Shown: positions 44,490 to 55,882 of the stretch, one piece after another
How the letters are laid out: each line of letters starts with the position of its first letter
Position numbering within the stretch: position 1 is the stretch's first letter
Assembly (NCBI GenBank): GCA_023627715.1
Contig: JAMAHW010000056.1
Span: 188,545 to 252,544 of the forward strand
Direction of reading: 5' to 3'
Length of the DNA: 64,000 nucleotides
Source of the DNA: Periconia sp. R9002
Lineage: Eukaryota; Ascomycota; Dothideomycetes; Pleosporales; Periconiaceae
Notes under the pieces: generated by a model
Database searches by the model: none
Told to the model about the DNA's origin: nothing
The model's input: the letters and a program-made list of their open reading frames with translations, nothing else
Program-made: the position numbers and the translations under genes

Positions 44490-46374
44490 ATGTCGGCTGT
44501 CGACTATCTTTTGACTGAGAACCCGGTGGGTTATGCGGTGTTCAAAGTCACCCATAAGCCCGACGAAATTGGCAGTCGACTAAAGGAAGTTCGCGAAGCT
44601 GCTCAAGATCTGTCGCGATTTGGCAAGACCGTAGAGCTAGTCGGTCTTTCGCCTTTCCAGGGCACAAGTGAATCCCTCAATGAGATCAACAGCGTGTCTG
44701 AGGGAATCTGCACTCCCACACTCCGGGCGACCCTTGAATCTAACCTTCCCAAGAGTGGGAAGAAGAAGACCATAACCCTCGGCGTCTGGGACAAAAGTAC
44801 GTCTCCCTTCTATTCCCTCAATTCACACCAGGCTAACCTACCCCAGGTCTTGCAGCTGATATTAAAGCCGCATTCCCCACCCTGGGTCTTGAAACTGGCG
44901 ACACGAATCCTGTGGTTGCGGACTTATTGCGAGGTCTGCGACAACACGGGGACAAACTCCTAAAACAGTTGCAACCTGGTGACCTTGATCGCGCAAGTCT
45001 AGGGTTGGGCCACGCCTACTCTCGTGCTAAGGTCAAGTTCAGCGTTAATAAATCCGACAATCACATAATACAAGCCATCGCCACTCTCGATGAGGTCGAC
45101 AAGAACGTCAACACGTTGGCTATGAGATTAAGGGAGTCGTATTCATGGTCGTTCCCTGAGCTTTCTAAGATTGTGTCGAACAACGACCAATACGCCAGGC
45201 TTGTGCTCAAAATTGGGGATAAATCTCGCTTAAGCGAAGATGATGTCCACGATCTCGCCGCACTCGTTGACGAGGATGAGGGAGTGGCCCAAGCCATCAT
45301 CAGGGCTGCTCGGACTTCTATGGGTCGCGATCTTTCTGAGGCTGACATGGAGATTGTGATGAACCATGCTACTCGTACTGCCTCACTCGCGGCATACCGA
45401 AAACAGCTTGCGACTTATCTATCTCAGAGAATGACCAGCGTAGCTCCGAATTTAGCTGCTCTGATCGGCGACACTGTCGGCGCGCGATTGATTTCGAAGG
45501 CAGGCTCTCTAACCAACCTCTCAAAGGTGAGTCTACTCGTAGTTCGGGTTGGTTTACATCATTTAATGCTAATATCTGCGAAGTATCCCGCAAGCACCGT
45601 CCAGATTTTAGGAGCTGAGAAGGCTCTTTTCCGTGCGCTAAAAGTAAGTTACGGGTCAACTAGGTTCGGAAGGGTGTCAATCAATCTACTTCAAGGACTG
45701 AAACAACCTCGACGTACTTTAGGCTGTAGCAGTGTGCGAGAGTGGAAAGTGCTGTTGATTCCCTTCCGGGATTAGTCAAACCCAATCCCGCATCCTCCCC
45801 CCTCCCCTTTACCCTTTACTGATGTTTATAGACAAAAGGAAACACGCCAAAATACGGTCTTATCTACCACAGCTCGTTCATTGGTAAAACTGGAGCGAAG
45901 TCCAAAGGCCGCATAAGTCGTTTTTTGGCGAATAAGTCGGTGGCCCCTGCATCTCCTTTTTTTTAGTTGTCTAGCTACTTACTTAGCCTTAGAGTCTCCA
46001 TTGCGTCGAGGATCGATAACTTTTCTGAGACCCCGACCTCCAAGTTCGGCGAGGCGCTCAAACGTCAGGTAGAAGAGAGGATCGACTTCTACTCTACCGG
46101 AGCAGTTCCCTCCAAGAATTCAGCGGTTATGAAAGCTGCCATGGATGATGTTCTTGCTGATATCCAGACTGAGGACCCTACAACGCACGCAGCTGAAGAC
46201 GTCGTGATGGCTGATGGCATCACCGGAAAAGCAACTGAACAAGCTATCCGCAAAGAGAAGAACAAGGAGAAGAAGGAGAAGGAGGAAAAGAAGTCCAAAA
46301 AGGAAAAGAAGAGAAAGCATGCGGATGAGGAGGATGGCGAGGGCAAGAAGAAGAAGAAGAAGAGCAAGGCCTAA
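44490..46374 (+). CDS. NOP56: Box C/D snoRNP core protein Nop56
   Basis: A nucleolar core protein of box C/D snoRNPs that guides rRNA 2'-O-methylation and pre-rRNA processing. Exons are 44490-44796, 44847-45526, 45584-45643, 45832-45935 and 45993-46374 (510 aa). The N-terminal NOP5NT domain begins [19 protein letters not shown]. The NOSIC region and Nop domain follow ([69 protein letters not shown]). The long acidic/Lys-rich tail ([17 protein letters not shown]) is the usual KKE/D nucleolar tail. The start of the protein fits Nop56 rather than Nop58. The fourth intron uses a non-consensus GTCGGT donor, chosen because it gives [14 protein letters not shown]. Confidence 0.95.
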
Positions 46375-47211
46375 GCGTTAGCTGACGTCTTGACCATGCT
46401 GTACTTTCTACTTTGATCATCTTCCATGGCGTTATGGATAGGTATCACCCAGCCTTGCAGGGTGATTTTTCCTTTCTTTTCTTGGGCGAGTTGGCGTTTG
46501 ATCATGGGACTGAAAAGAGAGGGAAGGAGGGATACATTACGTGCGATGGATGAAGAGCATGAAAAGGTGTATGTGCACTTGAGTCTATCGAGATCGAATC
46601 AATTTTGTTCCACTTGCAAAGTTCTACTTTGGCCTCATTGCCGCATCCTACTCTCCTGTCTATACATGCATCAACTTCCGATGAATGCAATCAAGTGCTC
46701 GGTTCAAATTACAAGCCGAGGGTACTGCTACGTACACTACAACCGTATTTTGCAGATGACGGATTGCTGGCTAGGACTGAAAAGAAGGATCGCTGCTATA
46801 GGTATCAAAGTCTTATGAGTACCTACATAAGCGTAGAGCACAGGTACTCACAGTTACCTCATATCGAAACCCGAAGTGTATGCATGTATTGCGCGAGTCT
46901 CAAAACAAAACACAATACTCTCCCATGAATCCCTTCTGACCCACCCAACTTCACCATACCTAAATCTCCCCTCTAAACAACCTTCAAACCATTCCCTATC
47001 CACCATCCACCCTTCATATACTCATACCATGCCATGCGCTCTCCCCCTCTCCCCCTCTGTTCGGCCGTGCATATACGTTTCCGAACCTACCTATATATCT
47101 TTCCGCGCTCTCGCCGTAATGTACGTACGATTCAATGTCTCACTCATGCTTTGTTTTCTCTATTTTCTTTTCTTTTTCTAGAGGGGTGGTTGACTGATTT
47201 ATGGATTGGTA

Positions 47212-47226
47212 GCACACACACACACA
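47212..47226. repeat. Microsatellite (CA)n
   Basis: A short CA dinucleotide run followed by GGTACGTACGTAC. A simple repeat. Confidence 0.75.
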
Positions 47227-47728
47227 GGTACGTACGTACACATGTATCTGGCGTTAGCGTTGATATGCGTGCGCGGTGTTTGTGTAATCAACGTGTAGGT
47301 AGACAGGTATCTCTGTGCAATTTGTTGAACAGTAGTACCTACATACATATATAGACTGGGCACATACGTAGATGGTCGACGTCACGATAGCAGCTTGACC
47401 AGTTTAGCGTCTTAGTCATGAATGCGAATCACTGAAAGGAAAAAGAAAGCATGGAGTATTTATTGTATTGATGTAGGCACATGTTGCTTTCAAACTTGTA
47501 CGATTAGTAAATCCGTAATGCGTATTGTGTCCCAGCGCGTGGGATCAAACTCTCCTAAATTATTCCCATTTCCGATTTGTCACAACAATCATCTTACCTA
47601 CCTATCTACCTACGTATGGGGGCATACCTAAATCTGCGTCAGACGGAGGAGTCGGGCGGAAGATGACGGGATTTGGAGTGAGTACGTATGTACACCGTTC
47701 AAGCTTGAGCTCACACCACACACGCATC

Positions 47729-47743
47729 AAACACACACACACA
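47729..47743. repeat. Microsatellite (CA)n
   Basis: A second CA run about 500 bp after the first. A simple repeat. Confidence 0.75.
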
Positions 47744-49551
47744 CCGATAAACCACAAAACTCTTTTTCTTATATGTAATCTACTCGGCGAAGTTTTCCAA
47801 ACCCTAGAATGTTGCTGTTTGATGACTCTATCAAGCAACCACGTTTGAGAGAATCCTTTAAATAAATCAGTCAAGAGCAAGTTTCGCATCTACCTGAAAC
47901 CCCACACATCACATTGATCAATATTCGCAAGTCGGGACGACGCAGATCCGAGTTGTACAAACAACATTGAATCCATCGAACAAATAAAGAAAAACCTCCC
48001 GAACAACCGGCTATATTGCCCCTCCCAGCCTCCTTCGGATTTGCGCGCGCGCTCTGCTGGTGGTGGTGAAAAGTGATGATGATTTTCGGGGAAGTGGTTT
48101 ATTATATAACGGTTATTGCTGTAGGCGAATCGCTTCACTGCACCCGACCCGGCTACATATGTGCGCTTAAGCATGCAGCCTAAACGGGAAAAGTACAAGT
48201 ATGGAGGCGCATGGACCTGCTGAGGTGCCCTAACTGGGAACGAACGACCTGAGAATAGTCGCCGGGTATTGGGGAAAAGGGTCGATAACAGCCACACTTT
48301 GGTACTAGAGGCTTGAGTCGATTGGAAAGATACGACAAGACTTGGATCGAGGAACGTTAAGACATTTGTTCTTTTCTTTTCAGGAGAGAAGATGGACAAT
48401 GGGGGGATGGATATAGGCATGGATGCACGAATCGGGATGGTGGCGTCGACAAAGGCAGATCACAGGCGCTCGCGTGTGTACGATCTCTGATGGGGGATGC
48501 ATGTGGCTGATGCTTTTTTAACCACTGCGCCCCGACTTGACGGATTTTGTCTGTCTCTGCTTGGTTCATGACCACTGCTGCTGCCATGCATGTGTGTGAT
48601 ACCTCGCTCCCTGGTTCCGACAATGGATGACATGCGGTGCAGCAGCTTCACCACGTCCATCCTCCATCGTCGAGCAACTTCTGATCAGGATGGGTGTCGT
48701 TGGTGCGGAGAATTAACAACTTGTCGCTGTTTGATAGTCTAGTGTGGCAATTGCAAAGAAGGGCTGATGTTGGCGAGTAAGGTTTCAAAGTCGGACGTCT
48801 GGTGAGTTATGGGCACCTCTCCCCCAGGGACAAACCAGGACGGGTCTTGGTCTTGGTCTCGGTCGGGGCTTGCTCGCTGCTGCTTGTGAAGGTCAGGGAC
48901 TTGTCTCTCTGTCTGGTCTTGTAAGTCTCGTTTTGCTCGCGTAGTCAGTCAGTCAAGTCAGTCAGTCGGTCGTAACCCGTTTGCCCGTGCGTCCATTCTC
49001 TTAATACAACAAGAACCCCTCAACACTTGTCGACACGTCGACTCCTTCCTCTTTTCCTCTTTCTTTCCTATCCACCCGTCAACCCTTCTGTCTCTATTTT
49101 CATCTCTACCGTCTCTCCTGAGGCCGCTTCCATCGACCTATCTCGGCACCCGAAGCCGTCAGACTGTGCCGCGACATCTCTCGTGGTTTTGGTATCCGGA
49201 CACTAGGTGCACGCCCTGTACAGCGACTTTTTTGTCGTGTTTCGCTCACGACTTGGTCCGTCTGGCGACTTTGGTGTTGAGGTTGCCTCTCTGTCCATTT
49301 CCGCGCCATTCAACCCCGACCCTTCCAGCCCGCCAGCCAACCATTATCTTTCCGCCCGAATTCCCTGGCCAAATCGTTCGCTCTTTGCGTGCGGCTGTAC
49401 GTTACTCCTGTTGTTGGCAATTATCATCTCGACTCCATCATCCAACCTGCATGAGAGTTGTTGTTGTTGGTGTTCCTGTCCCAGGCGCCGCCGTCAGGGG
49501 TGTTTGAATATCTCGCTGCATTCCTAATTGCCGTTTTCCATTTTCCCCAGC

Positions 49552-51638
49552 ATGGACGCCATGGAGGTCGCGAGCTCGCCTGGTAGTTTGAGTTCCCCGC
49601 CCCATTCGCCAGAACAGGGTACCCCCAATAATTCCACGATCCGTGTCGCAACGCCCCTCTCATCGCATGTTGGTGTTGCAAATGCAAACAACACCCCACC
49701 CGCGCCCCCATCCGCACCCGCATCCACTTCCACCACGTCCACGCCAAGACTGACTGCTGCCGGTATGTATGCATTCGACCACCTTTTTGCATCTCCATGT
49801 CATGGTCCTGCAATGCTAACAATTCATGTCCAGGCCTTCCGCGCAAGAAGCCCGGTCCTAAACCCAAGATTAGAGACCCGAACGCCGTCGAAGAAAAGAA
49901 GACCACTAGGAAACCTCGCAAGACTGCAGAGACAAAGGAGCAGAATGCAGCTCCCGCACCACGCAAGAGGAGGACCAAGGCGTCGCTCGAGGCTCAAGCT
50001 CCGTCGCATATTCAGCCTCAACCTCACGCCCAGATCCAACCGCATCCACCACCTCCACCACCGCCAGCAGCGACAGCATCAGCACCTCCTCCTCAGGAGA
50101 AACCATTGACCCAGCAAACCGTGCCGCAGCAAACAAGACCCACCGAGCCCGTCGCCTTACGCCAACCAGAGCAGCCCAGCACGGTTACGCAGCAGTCTCC
50201 TCGCCTACTCAACAACTCACCCCAGCTGCACAGCAACCCCAATCTCTCGCACGTCACGGCTGCACCCTCCACTCCCCGGCCTACTAGCTCTGGCCAGCGT
50301 TATGATCCCATCCGTGGTGGAATTTTGGAGTCGAAACCTCCCGCTGCTGCCACGGTTTCTCCGCCAACCTCTTCAGCGTTACTAAATCGCGCGAGTGCCT
50401 CTCCCTCCATTACTTCATTAATTGATCCTCCATCTGCATCCAATTCCGTGTATCCGCCGCACTCCAGGCAGCAGCAGCAGCAGCAGCACGACTCGGTCAC
50501 CTCTGCACCTGCCTCGCCGGCTGCTCTTTCCATGCGGACCATGCCGCTACTTCCGCATCAAGACCAGCAGCCAAAACAAGCTCAGCCGCCACTTCCCCTT
50601 CCAACCCAGCAGCACCAACAACCATCCTCCCACCTCCCACAATCACAGCCGCAGCCTGCCTTGCTCGGTCCAACTCCCATGGAAATCGATTCCGACGTCA
50701 ATGCGCGAGCGTCTGTCCCCATGAAGAAATCAGATTCTACCAACGGGGGCACGTCGTCGGCGTCGAACGCGCCAACCCCGCCCGTCAAAGCAGTACGCCA
50801 GAAGGATGCCCCACCGCCACTTCCCATGGGCAGTGGTCTTCTGTCAGGCACTCCCTTGGGCCCCGCCGTCGGCGGCAATGGCCCCTCCGAACCTCAGGGT
50901 GTCAACATCTGGCTTTCGTTCCCCATCAAGAACCGCGAGTATGTTACCATCAACTTCGCCCAGGAAGTGGAGAAGAAGTATGGCTTTGCTGCCCTTCATC
51001 CCCGTATCGCTGCTCGCAAGGAACGCCAGCGCCAGATCACCGCAGCAGGTGCCGCTCTCGAGAAGGCTAACGGCATGGGTTCCGCCGATGATATGTCGGT
51101 TGACTTGTCGGAGAACGAAAGCAACAACGATGTTACCGGGGTGGACGATGATGGATCTGGTGCTGGAAATGGAACGAAGAAACGCCGCAAGAGGAAGACG
51201 GAGGATTACGACAAGGAGGATGACTTTATCGACGACACTGAACTTGCGTGGGAGCAGCAGGCTCTCATGGTCAGGGATGGCTTTTTCGTGTATAGCGGCC
51301 CCCTTGTGACAGAAGAGAAGGTTACCATTGAGAGGTATGTTGCACGGCATTCTTGTTTGGTTGCATTGACTGACATGTATCCTAGGGCCGATGGCACTAC
51401 GAAGCGTGGACGCGGTCGCGGTCGCGGCGGTGCCACCCGAGGCGAGACTTCAGGTCGTGGCCGTGGCCGTGGAGGCGGCCCTGGCTCGCGTGGTGGTACC
51501 ACCGTCCGCAAACCGCGTGTGACCAAGGCAGATCGTGCTCTGATGGAGCAGGAGAAACACGAGCGAGAGAAACTCGCACAAGGCATGCTCCTGCAAAAGT
51601 CGTCGACTCCTGCCTACGCCGGTGCCGGTGGAGTCTGA
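49552..51638 (+). CDS. HPC2: HIR histone-chaperone complex subunit Hpc2 (ubinuclein-like)
   Basis: A subunit of the HIR complex, which deposits H3-H4 independently of replication and represses histone genes. Exons are 49552-49762, 49834-51334 and 51386-51638 (654 aa), with GTATGT donors in both introns. The N-terminus is Ser/Pro-rich, followed by AT-hook-like basic segments (RKKPGPKPKIRDP, TRKPRKTAE, RKRRTKASLE). A long Pro/Gln-rich linker follows. The conserved part reads NIWLSFPIKNREYVTINFAQ, then ADDMSVDLSENES and the Hpc2-related signature YDKEDDFIDDTELAWEEQ-like (here WEQQ) followed by DGFFVYSGPLV. The C-terminus is RGG-rich (RGRGRGRGG) and ends in a charged helix. The ATG has no upstream in-frame competitor of note. 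Confidence 0.92.
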
Positions 51639-52478
51639 TTCCTATCTTCATCCCCGTTCAAAGCTGCCATCTTCGTCTCCGTGGGGTTTGTATCCGCTGT
51701 ATCACAACCATACATTTACTTTGTAACATTATAGGCTGCATCCCTTACGCTGTAGAATAAGGGTGCCTAGGGTGGGCGGCTATCTGTGTGGAATTTCAAA
51801 AGGGCGTTCATGGTGTTATGGAAGGTTGTTAGATATGGGCGGGGCGTTTACTGTCCAGAATCCCCCTCGCTGGGGTGATCAAGTTATACCTCGCATGCAT
51901 GGACTGTCGTAATTTAAACGGTTTGGTCGTTTTCGGTAGTCCATTTACTTAGTACGTTTCTGTTCAATCGATAATTTGTCGCTCGTCGACTGCTTTGTCC
52001 TGTTTGTGCATTCTCTACGTCCTTTGTGGAGTTGTTCTTTGTCTCGACGTCCCTCATGGTAGTCTGAACGTAGGAATGCATGTCTATGTATGTAAAACAA
52101 AAAAAAATGTTGCAGATGAATAAGAGAAATTTTCTTCCAGGGTGGCGTTGTTTATCGAATTTACTGCGACTTCTTCGCCTATCACTGTGTCTGCGCGTCC
52201 TCGCTGGCAAGGGAAGGAGCGACGACGACCCAAAAAACTATAAACAAACAAAAGTAACGAAGCAAAACTTTGCGCTCGCCTTTACCTCGACCTGGCCCTC
52301 CTACTTTCTTGTCTCATTACGGCTAGCAACCCATGCCCTTTACATCGTTGACTCTCTGGCACCACCGTCGACTCTCCACCAACCTCCATACAACCCATCC
52401 AACCTACCTACTCCACCCACTCCAAAACCACCTACCTCCATAACACCCAACTCAACTAGCAACCCCGCGACCGCCGCC
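51639..52478. other. Intergenic region between HPC2 and the acidic-protein gene
   Basis: The HPC2 3' UTR and the promoter of the next gene (840 bp). The next gene's frame is open from 52080, but its likely ATG is at 52479. Nothing else was recognised. Confidence 0.5.
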
Positions 52479-53696
52479 ATGACCCCTCACCGCAACCACC
52501 CCATCCCCATACCGGCATACTACCACGGCCAAATCACCGAGCGCTCCATCAAGTTCTACGACGGGACGTATCGCCTCAACGGCACGCACGGCTTCTGGGA
52601 TGATCGCGGTGGGTACCATCGATGGGATGATGTGGATGATGAGGAGGCGAAGTTGCCGCCAACGCCGCCGCCCGCGATGCCGTTGGACTATGAGGAGGAG
52701 GAGGGTGGAGGTGGCGTTGAGGGAGAAAATGGTATTGGAGGTGAGGGTGAGGATGGCAGCGCGGATTTGACGGGGAAGAATGGCAGGGAGGGCTTAGCAA
52801 GTGTGGAGCATCAGGATGAGGATTCTTTGACGTCAAATAATGGAGGAGACGCTGCGTCTTGGTCATGCGACGACACTCGAGACGACATCTCCCAAGTCCT
52901 CACCCATAACACCGACTTCACGAACGAGGACATCACATCTAAAAATGGAGCTAAGACGGCCCTGGAGGAAGGACTCGAAGGCATCTGCATCGATACCCAA
53001 GCAGGTTCTCCCGAGGCTAAAGATATCGCTTTGAAAGAACACGACGATGGTGTCAGCGTTCGCCATGACTCCATCCTCAACATACGGGACGACAAGGAAG
53101 TTCCTTCACCCGTGGCAGTCGCAGTTCAAGCTAGTGAGAAGGAGGAAGAGGCTGGTCAGCAGACGATGTCACTCCTTCGCATGGCGTCAATAATCGACGT
53201 CGACGGCGGACCCGTGAAACAACTTCCTCCATCATCGATCTTAGAGGATCTAAAGATCAAGGACCAAGGCGTTAATACTAAAGATGAGGGCGATGATGAT
53301 GGCACGACTTCAACACTCTCCGCCACCCCGTCTGATCTCTCGGACTGGGATGTCGATGTCGATGTTGATGTTAAGGTAAGTAAACAATTCACCTTCCTTC
53401 TTCTTTGCAATTCCCACAACACCCATCCCTCTAACACAACTAACAACAAATGGCAGGTCAAGAACTCGCCAACCCCAACACCATCACCATCACCGCCGCC
53501 AGCAAAATCAGCACCAAAGCCAAAAGCTGTTGCAGCTCCAGCAATGAAGAAGAAACCCACCCCACGGCCCCGAGCCCCCTGCAAGCCCCGTGGTGGTGGT
53601 GCCGGTCTGCCGAAGGAGTTGGAGAACGAAGTGATGATGAACAGCGGCGGCGGCGGCGGGAAGCGTATGACTAGGAATTCCAGGGGTTGGGCTTAG
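52479..53696 (+). CDS. Unknown acidic protein with a basic C-terminus
   Basis: I do not recognise this protein. The ATG at 52479 has a strong context (GCCGCCATGA). My model has exons 52479-53375 and 53457-53696 (378 aa). The 81-bp intron has a GTAAGT donor, CTAAC branch and GGCAG acceptor. It is a multiple of three and open, so retention would add 27 residues. The N-terminal ~55 residues look folded and aromatic (YYHGQITERSIKFYDGTYRL, then GFWDDRGGYHRWDD). A long acidic, Gly/Glu/Asp-rich low-complexity middle follows, with a DVDVDVDV run. The C-terminal ~75 residues are Pro/Lys/Arg-rich (KKKPTPRPRAPCKPRG), possibly nucleic-acid binding. It sits between HPC2 and a convergent CBP6-like gene. 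Confidence 0.65.
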   Translation: MTPHRNHPIPIPAYYHGQITERSIKFYDGTYRLNGTHGFWDDRGGYHRWDDVDDEEAKLPPTPPPAMPLDYEEEEGGGGVEGENGIGGEGEDGSADLTGKNGREGLASVEHQDEDSLTSNNGGDAASWSCDDTRDDISQVLTHNTDFTNEDITSKNGAKTALEEGLEGICIDTQAGSPEAKDIALKEHDDGVSVRHDSILNIRDDKEVPSPVAVAVQASEKEEEAGQQTMSLLRMASIIDVDGGPVKQLPPSSILEDLKIKDQGVNTKDEGDDDGTTSTLSATPSDLSDWDVDVDVDVKVSKQFTFLLLCNSHNTHPSNTTNNKWQVKNSPTPTPSPSPPPAKSAPKPKAVAAPAMKKKPTPRPRAPCKPRGGGAGLPKELENEVMMNSGGGGGKRMTRNSRGWA

Positions 53697-54719
53697 AGGG
53701 CGTACGTCCTTCTTCTTTCTCTCTTCGAGTATTTGGGATTTTTGGTTCGACTTTTGATGGGTGGATGGCTGGATGATACCCCATTTTTGGCTTCTGACTT
53801 CATGTTTTTTGGGTAAGGGAGAGAGGAAAAGAGACGGAAAGGTGTGAGGTGAAATGGCGTTGGTAAATGCGTACGTGAGTACGTACTTGGGTACTTTACC
53901 GACACGGTTTGTTAGGGATCGATAGGGGATGATGTTGGATGGTCTCTTTAGAGACTCTCCAATGAAATAATAAGAGTAATACTCTACTTTTGCTTCCCTT
54001 CCTTCGCGCGTCTACATCGCACCATCGTACACACACAAATATTACATCCAACACATCTTCGCACACACACACACACACATACACCAAACCCAGCAATCTT
54101 ACCCCCATATCCCCCCACCTTTCCACCACCCACAATAACTCAGCTCCACATATCAACACATTAACATCACATTAGCATCTCCCCACCACCAACAAACACC
54201 ACCCACCGCATGAAAGGGCAAAGACCTCACTCACTCTCTCACCCATAACGCTTTTGGGAATGGAGAAGGGGGGTAGGGTAGTTTGCGTGGGGAGTACATA
54301 AGTATCAAGGATTTCTGAATTGATTCATTGGTTGGTTGGTTAATAGAAGGGGGTATGTATGTAGGACTGTGGGAGTATTCATACATATAGGCATATAAGT
54401 AGGCATTGAATTATTTATACGCAAGTAGATGTGAATAACGTTGTGAGTTTAGTTGGGGTTGATTTTCCTTCCTTTTTAGTTTACATTGCATTTAACTACA
54501 TACTTCTTGTGTTCCACTCGCGTGGGGACGTGTTTCTACCTTTCCTTCCCAAAACGTTTCCTTTTTTCCTCTTCTTGCTGTTCCAAACCAGTCAATCCAT
54601 CGTGGTATTATTGATTTAGTTATACATGTATAATTGAGACAAACGTAATATTGATACAAGGTCCCTCCTCAAATGAACATGCTCGTCCCTTTTTTTTTGT
54701 CTCTGTCAATCTCCCCGCT
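53697..54719. other. Convergent intergenic region with CA microsatellite
   Basis: Two genes end here. The 1-kb space has a CA run at 54062-54080 and C- or T-rich simple sequence. No gene was recognised. Confidence 0.55.
54062..54080. repeat. Microsatellite (CA)n
   Basis: A CA dinucleotide run between convergent genes. A simple repeat. Confidence 0.8.
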
Positions 54720-55226
54720 CTACGACCACCTTATCTTCATCTTCCACTCATCCACCTTAGCCTGCCACCACGTCTTCCCAGGCGCCCGCTCAATCTCCTC
54801 CATCAACCTGTCATAATGCTCCGGATTACTCGCGGGCTTCAACACCTCCTTCGACACGGGGTACTTATTCGCGTACCGGTTATCCAGCAGGGAGAAGAGC
54901 GCGTTGAGCTGTGCGTTTTCGAGAGCGGGGTTGGGCGGTGTCGTGGACGAGGAGGGTATTGTGGTGGGTTTGGTGGTGGAGGTAGTTGGAGGAGGAGAGA
55001 GGGGTTGCACGCCGTAGATGGAGGCGCGGTGCTCGATTGCGCGGGTGAAGGCGAGGTTGGGGCGGAGGGCGTCTTTGGGCCAGAGGGTTAGGAGGCGTGT
55101 GTATGCTTTTTGGATTGTCTGTGGTTTGGGAAGGGAGGGTTGGTGGTTAGTTTTATTTTTTTTTGTTTCTTTGTTTGCGCATTGGAGGAGGGAGAGGAGA
55201 GGGAGGTAGCTTACAGAGGAGGACAT
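54720..55226 (-). CDS. CBP6/UQCC2-like mitochondrial complex III assembly factor
   Basis: Minus-strand exons are 55226-55215 (12 bp, MSSS) and 55118-54720 (136 aa). The 96-bp intron has a GTAAGC donor and CCACAG acceptor. Splicing gives MSSSTIQKAYTRLLTLWPKD, then ALRPNLAFTRAIEHR. The pattern YxRLLxLWPKDxLRPxxxF resembles the small Cbp6/UQCC2 factors that help make cytochrome b; the match is from memory and moderate. A Pro/Ser/Thr-rich linker (about residues 45-70) separates a second helical part (ALENAQLNALFSLLDNRY, then a Trp-rich KTWWQAKVDEWKMKIRW end). Without splicing, the frame would insert a low-complexity Lys/Asn stretch, so the intron is well supported. It is divergent from the Bsd2-like gene. 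Confidence 0.6.
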   Translation of the reverse strand: MSSSVSYLPLLSLLQCANKETKKNKTNHQPSLPKPQTIQKAYTRLLTLWPKDALRPNLAFTRAIEHRASIYGVQPLSPPPTTSTTKPTTIPSSSTTPPNPALENAQLNALFSLLDNRYANKYPVSKEVLKPASNPEHYDRLMEEIERAPGKTWWQAKVDEWKMKIRWS

Positions 55227-55882
55227 GATGGCTTGCGCGAATTGGAAAGATTGCTGCTAAATCTGATTTATTGGGCAATGGGGGAGAGAGCGAACAGAAT
55301 TGTTGCTATGTTTCAATGGCGAAATGCTTCACAGTGACAATGACTACATGTATGATGTTGAAGGCGCGGCCGGATTCGCTCTAGCGGCTCCTTAGGGCTA
55401 GGTCTACTTTTAGGCTCTTGGGCCGGGCTAAACATGTGGTGTGTGGCGCAAAGGCCAGACACATTGATGGGCGCTCAGCAGATCGTATCAGTGATGGTTG
55501 TGTACAGTACGGTTGCGCCTGTGCCCGACCGAACTGATTTGTGATGATGTCCACGAGAAGCCGCTTACATAGGTAGATTTGAAAACGTGTCCGTGGTGGC
55601 TGTGCGGCATTGTCGTCGGCTTGGCCATTTTTCAGACGGTTCCTGCGAAACGCGACCGAGGCGTGAACATTAACACCTGATCTGACTCCGTCCACCTGCA
55701 TTGCACACCACTCCACCCCCCAAACCTTCTATCCACTTCACCCCGTTCGCACCATCCACCTCTCCTTTCCTCACCTCACCCTTGTCGGCCGCCGAGCCCC
55801 TCGTTCCCTCTTTGTTCTGTGTCGCCCGCTTACTTTGCTTTTCTTCCTTTTCGCCTCTTTGCAGCCTTCCACTTCAAGCACA
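55227..55882. promoter_or_regulatory. Divergent promoter region CBP6-like / Bsd2-like
   Basis: This 656-bp space holds both promoters. The 150 bp before 55883 is C/T-rich. No specific site was assigned. Confidence 0.55.

Larger units (their letters stand above)
46375..49551. other. Gene-poor region upstream of HPC2 (3.2 kb)
   Basis: Between NOP56 and HPC2 I see only short, overlapping frames. It contains several CA microsatellites and, from about 48.7 kb, C/T-rich DNA leading to the HPC2 start, consistent with a long promoter or leader. A CCCCAG directly before the HPC2 ATG could be the acceptor of a 5'-UTR intron. Confidence 0.5.

Noticed and set aside
53375..53696. Treating the acidic protein as a single uninterrupted 538-codon frame from 52080
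   Set aside because: The first 133 codons precede the strong ATG context, and the 81-bp stretch has full intron signals.
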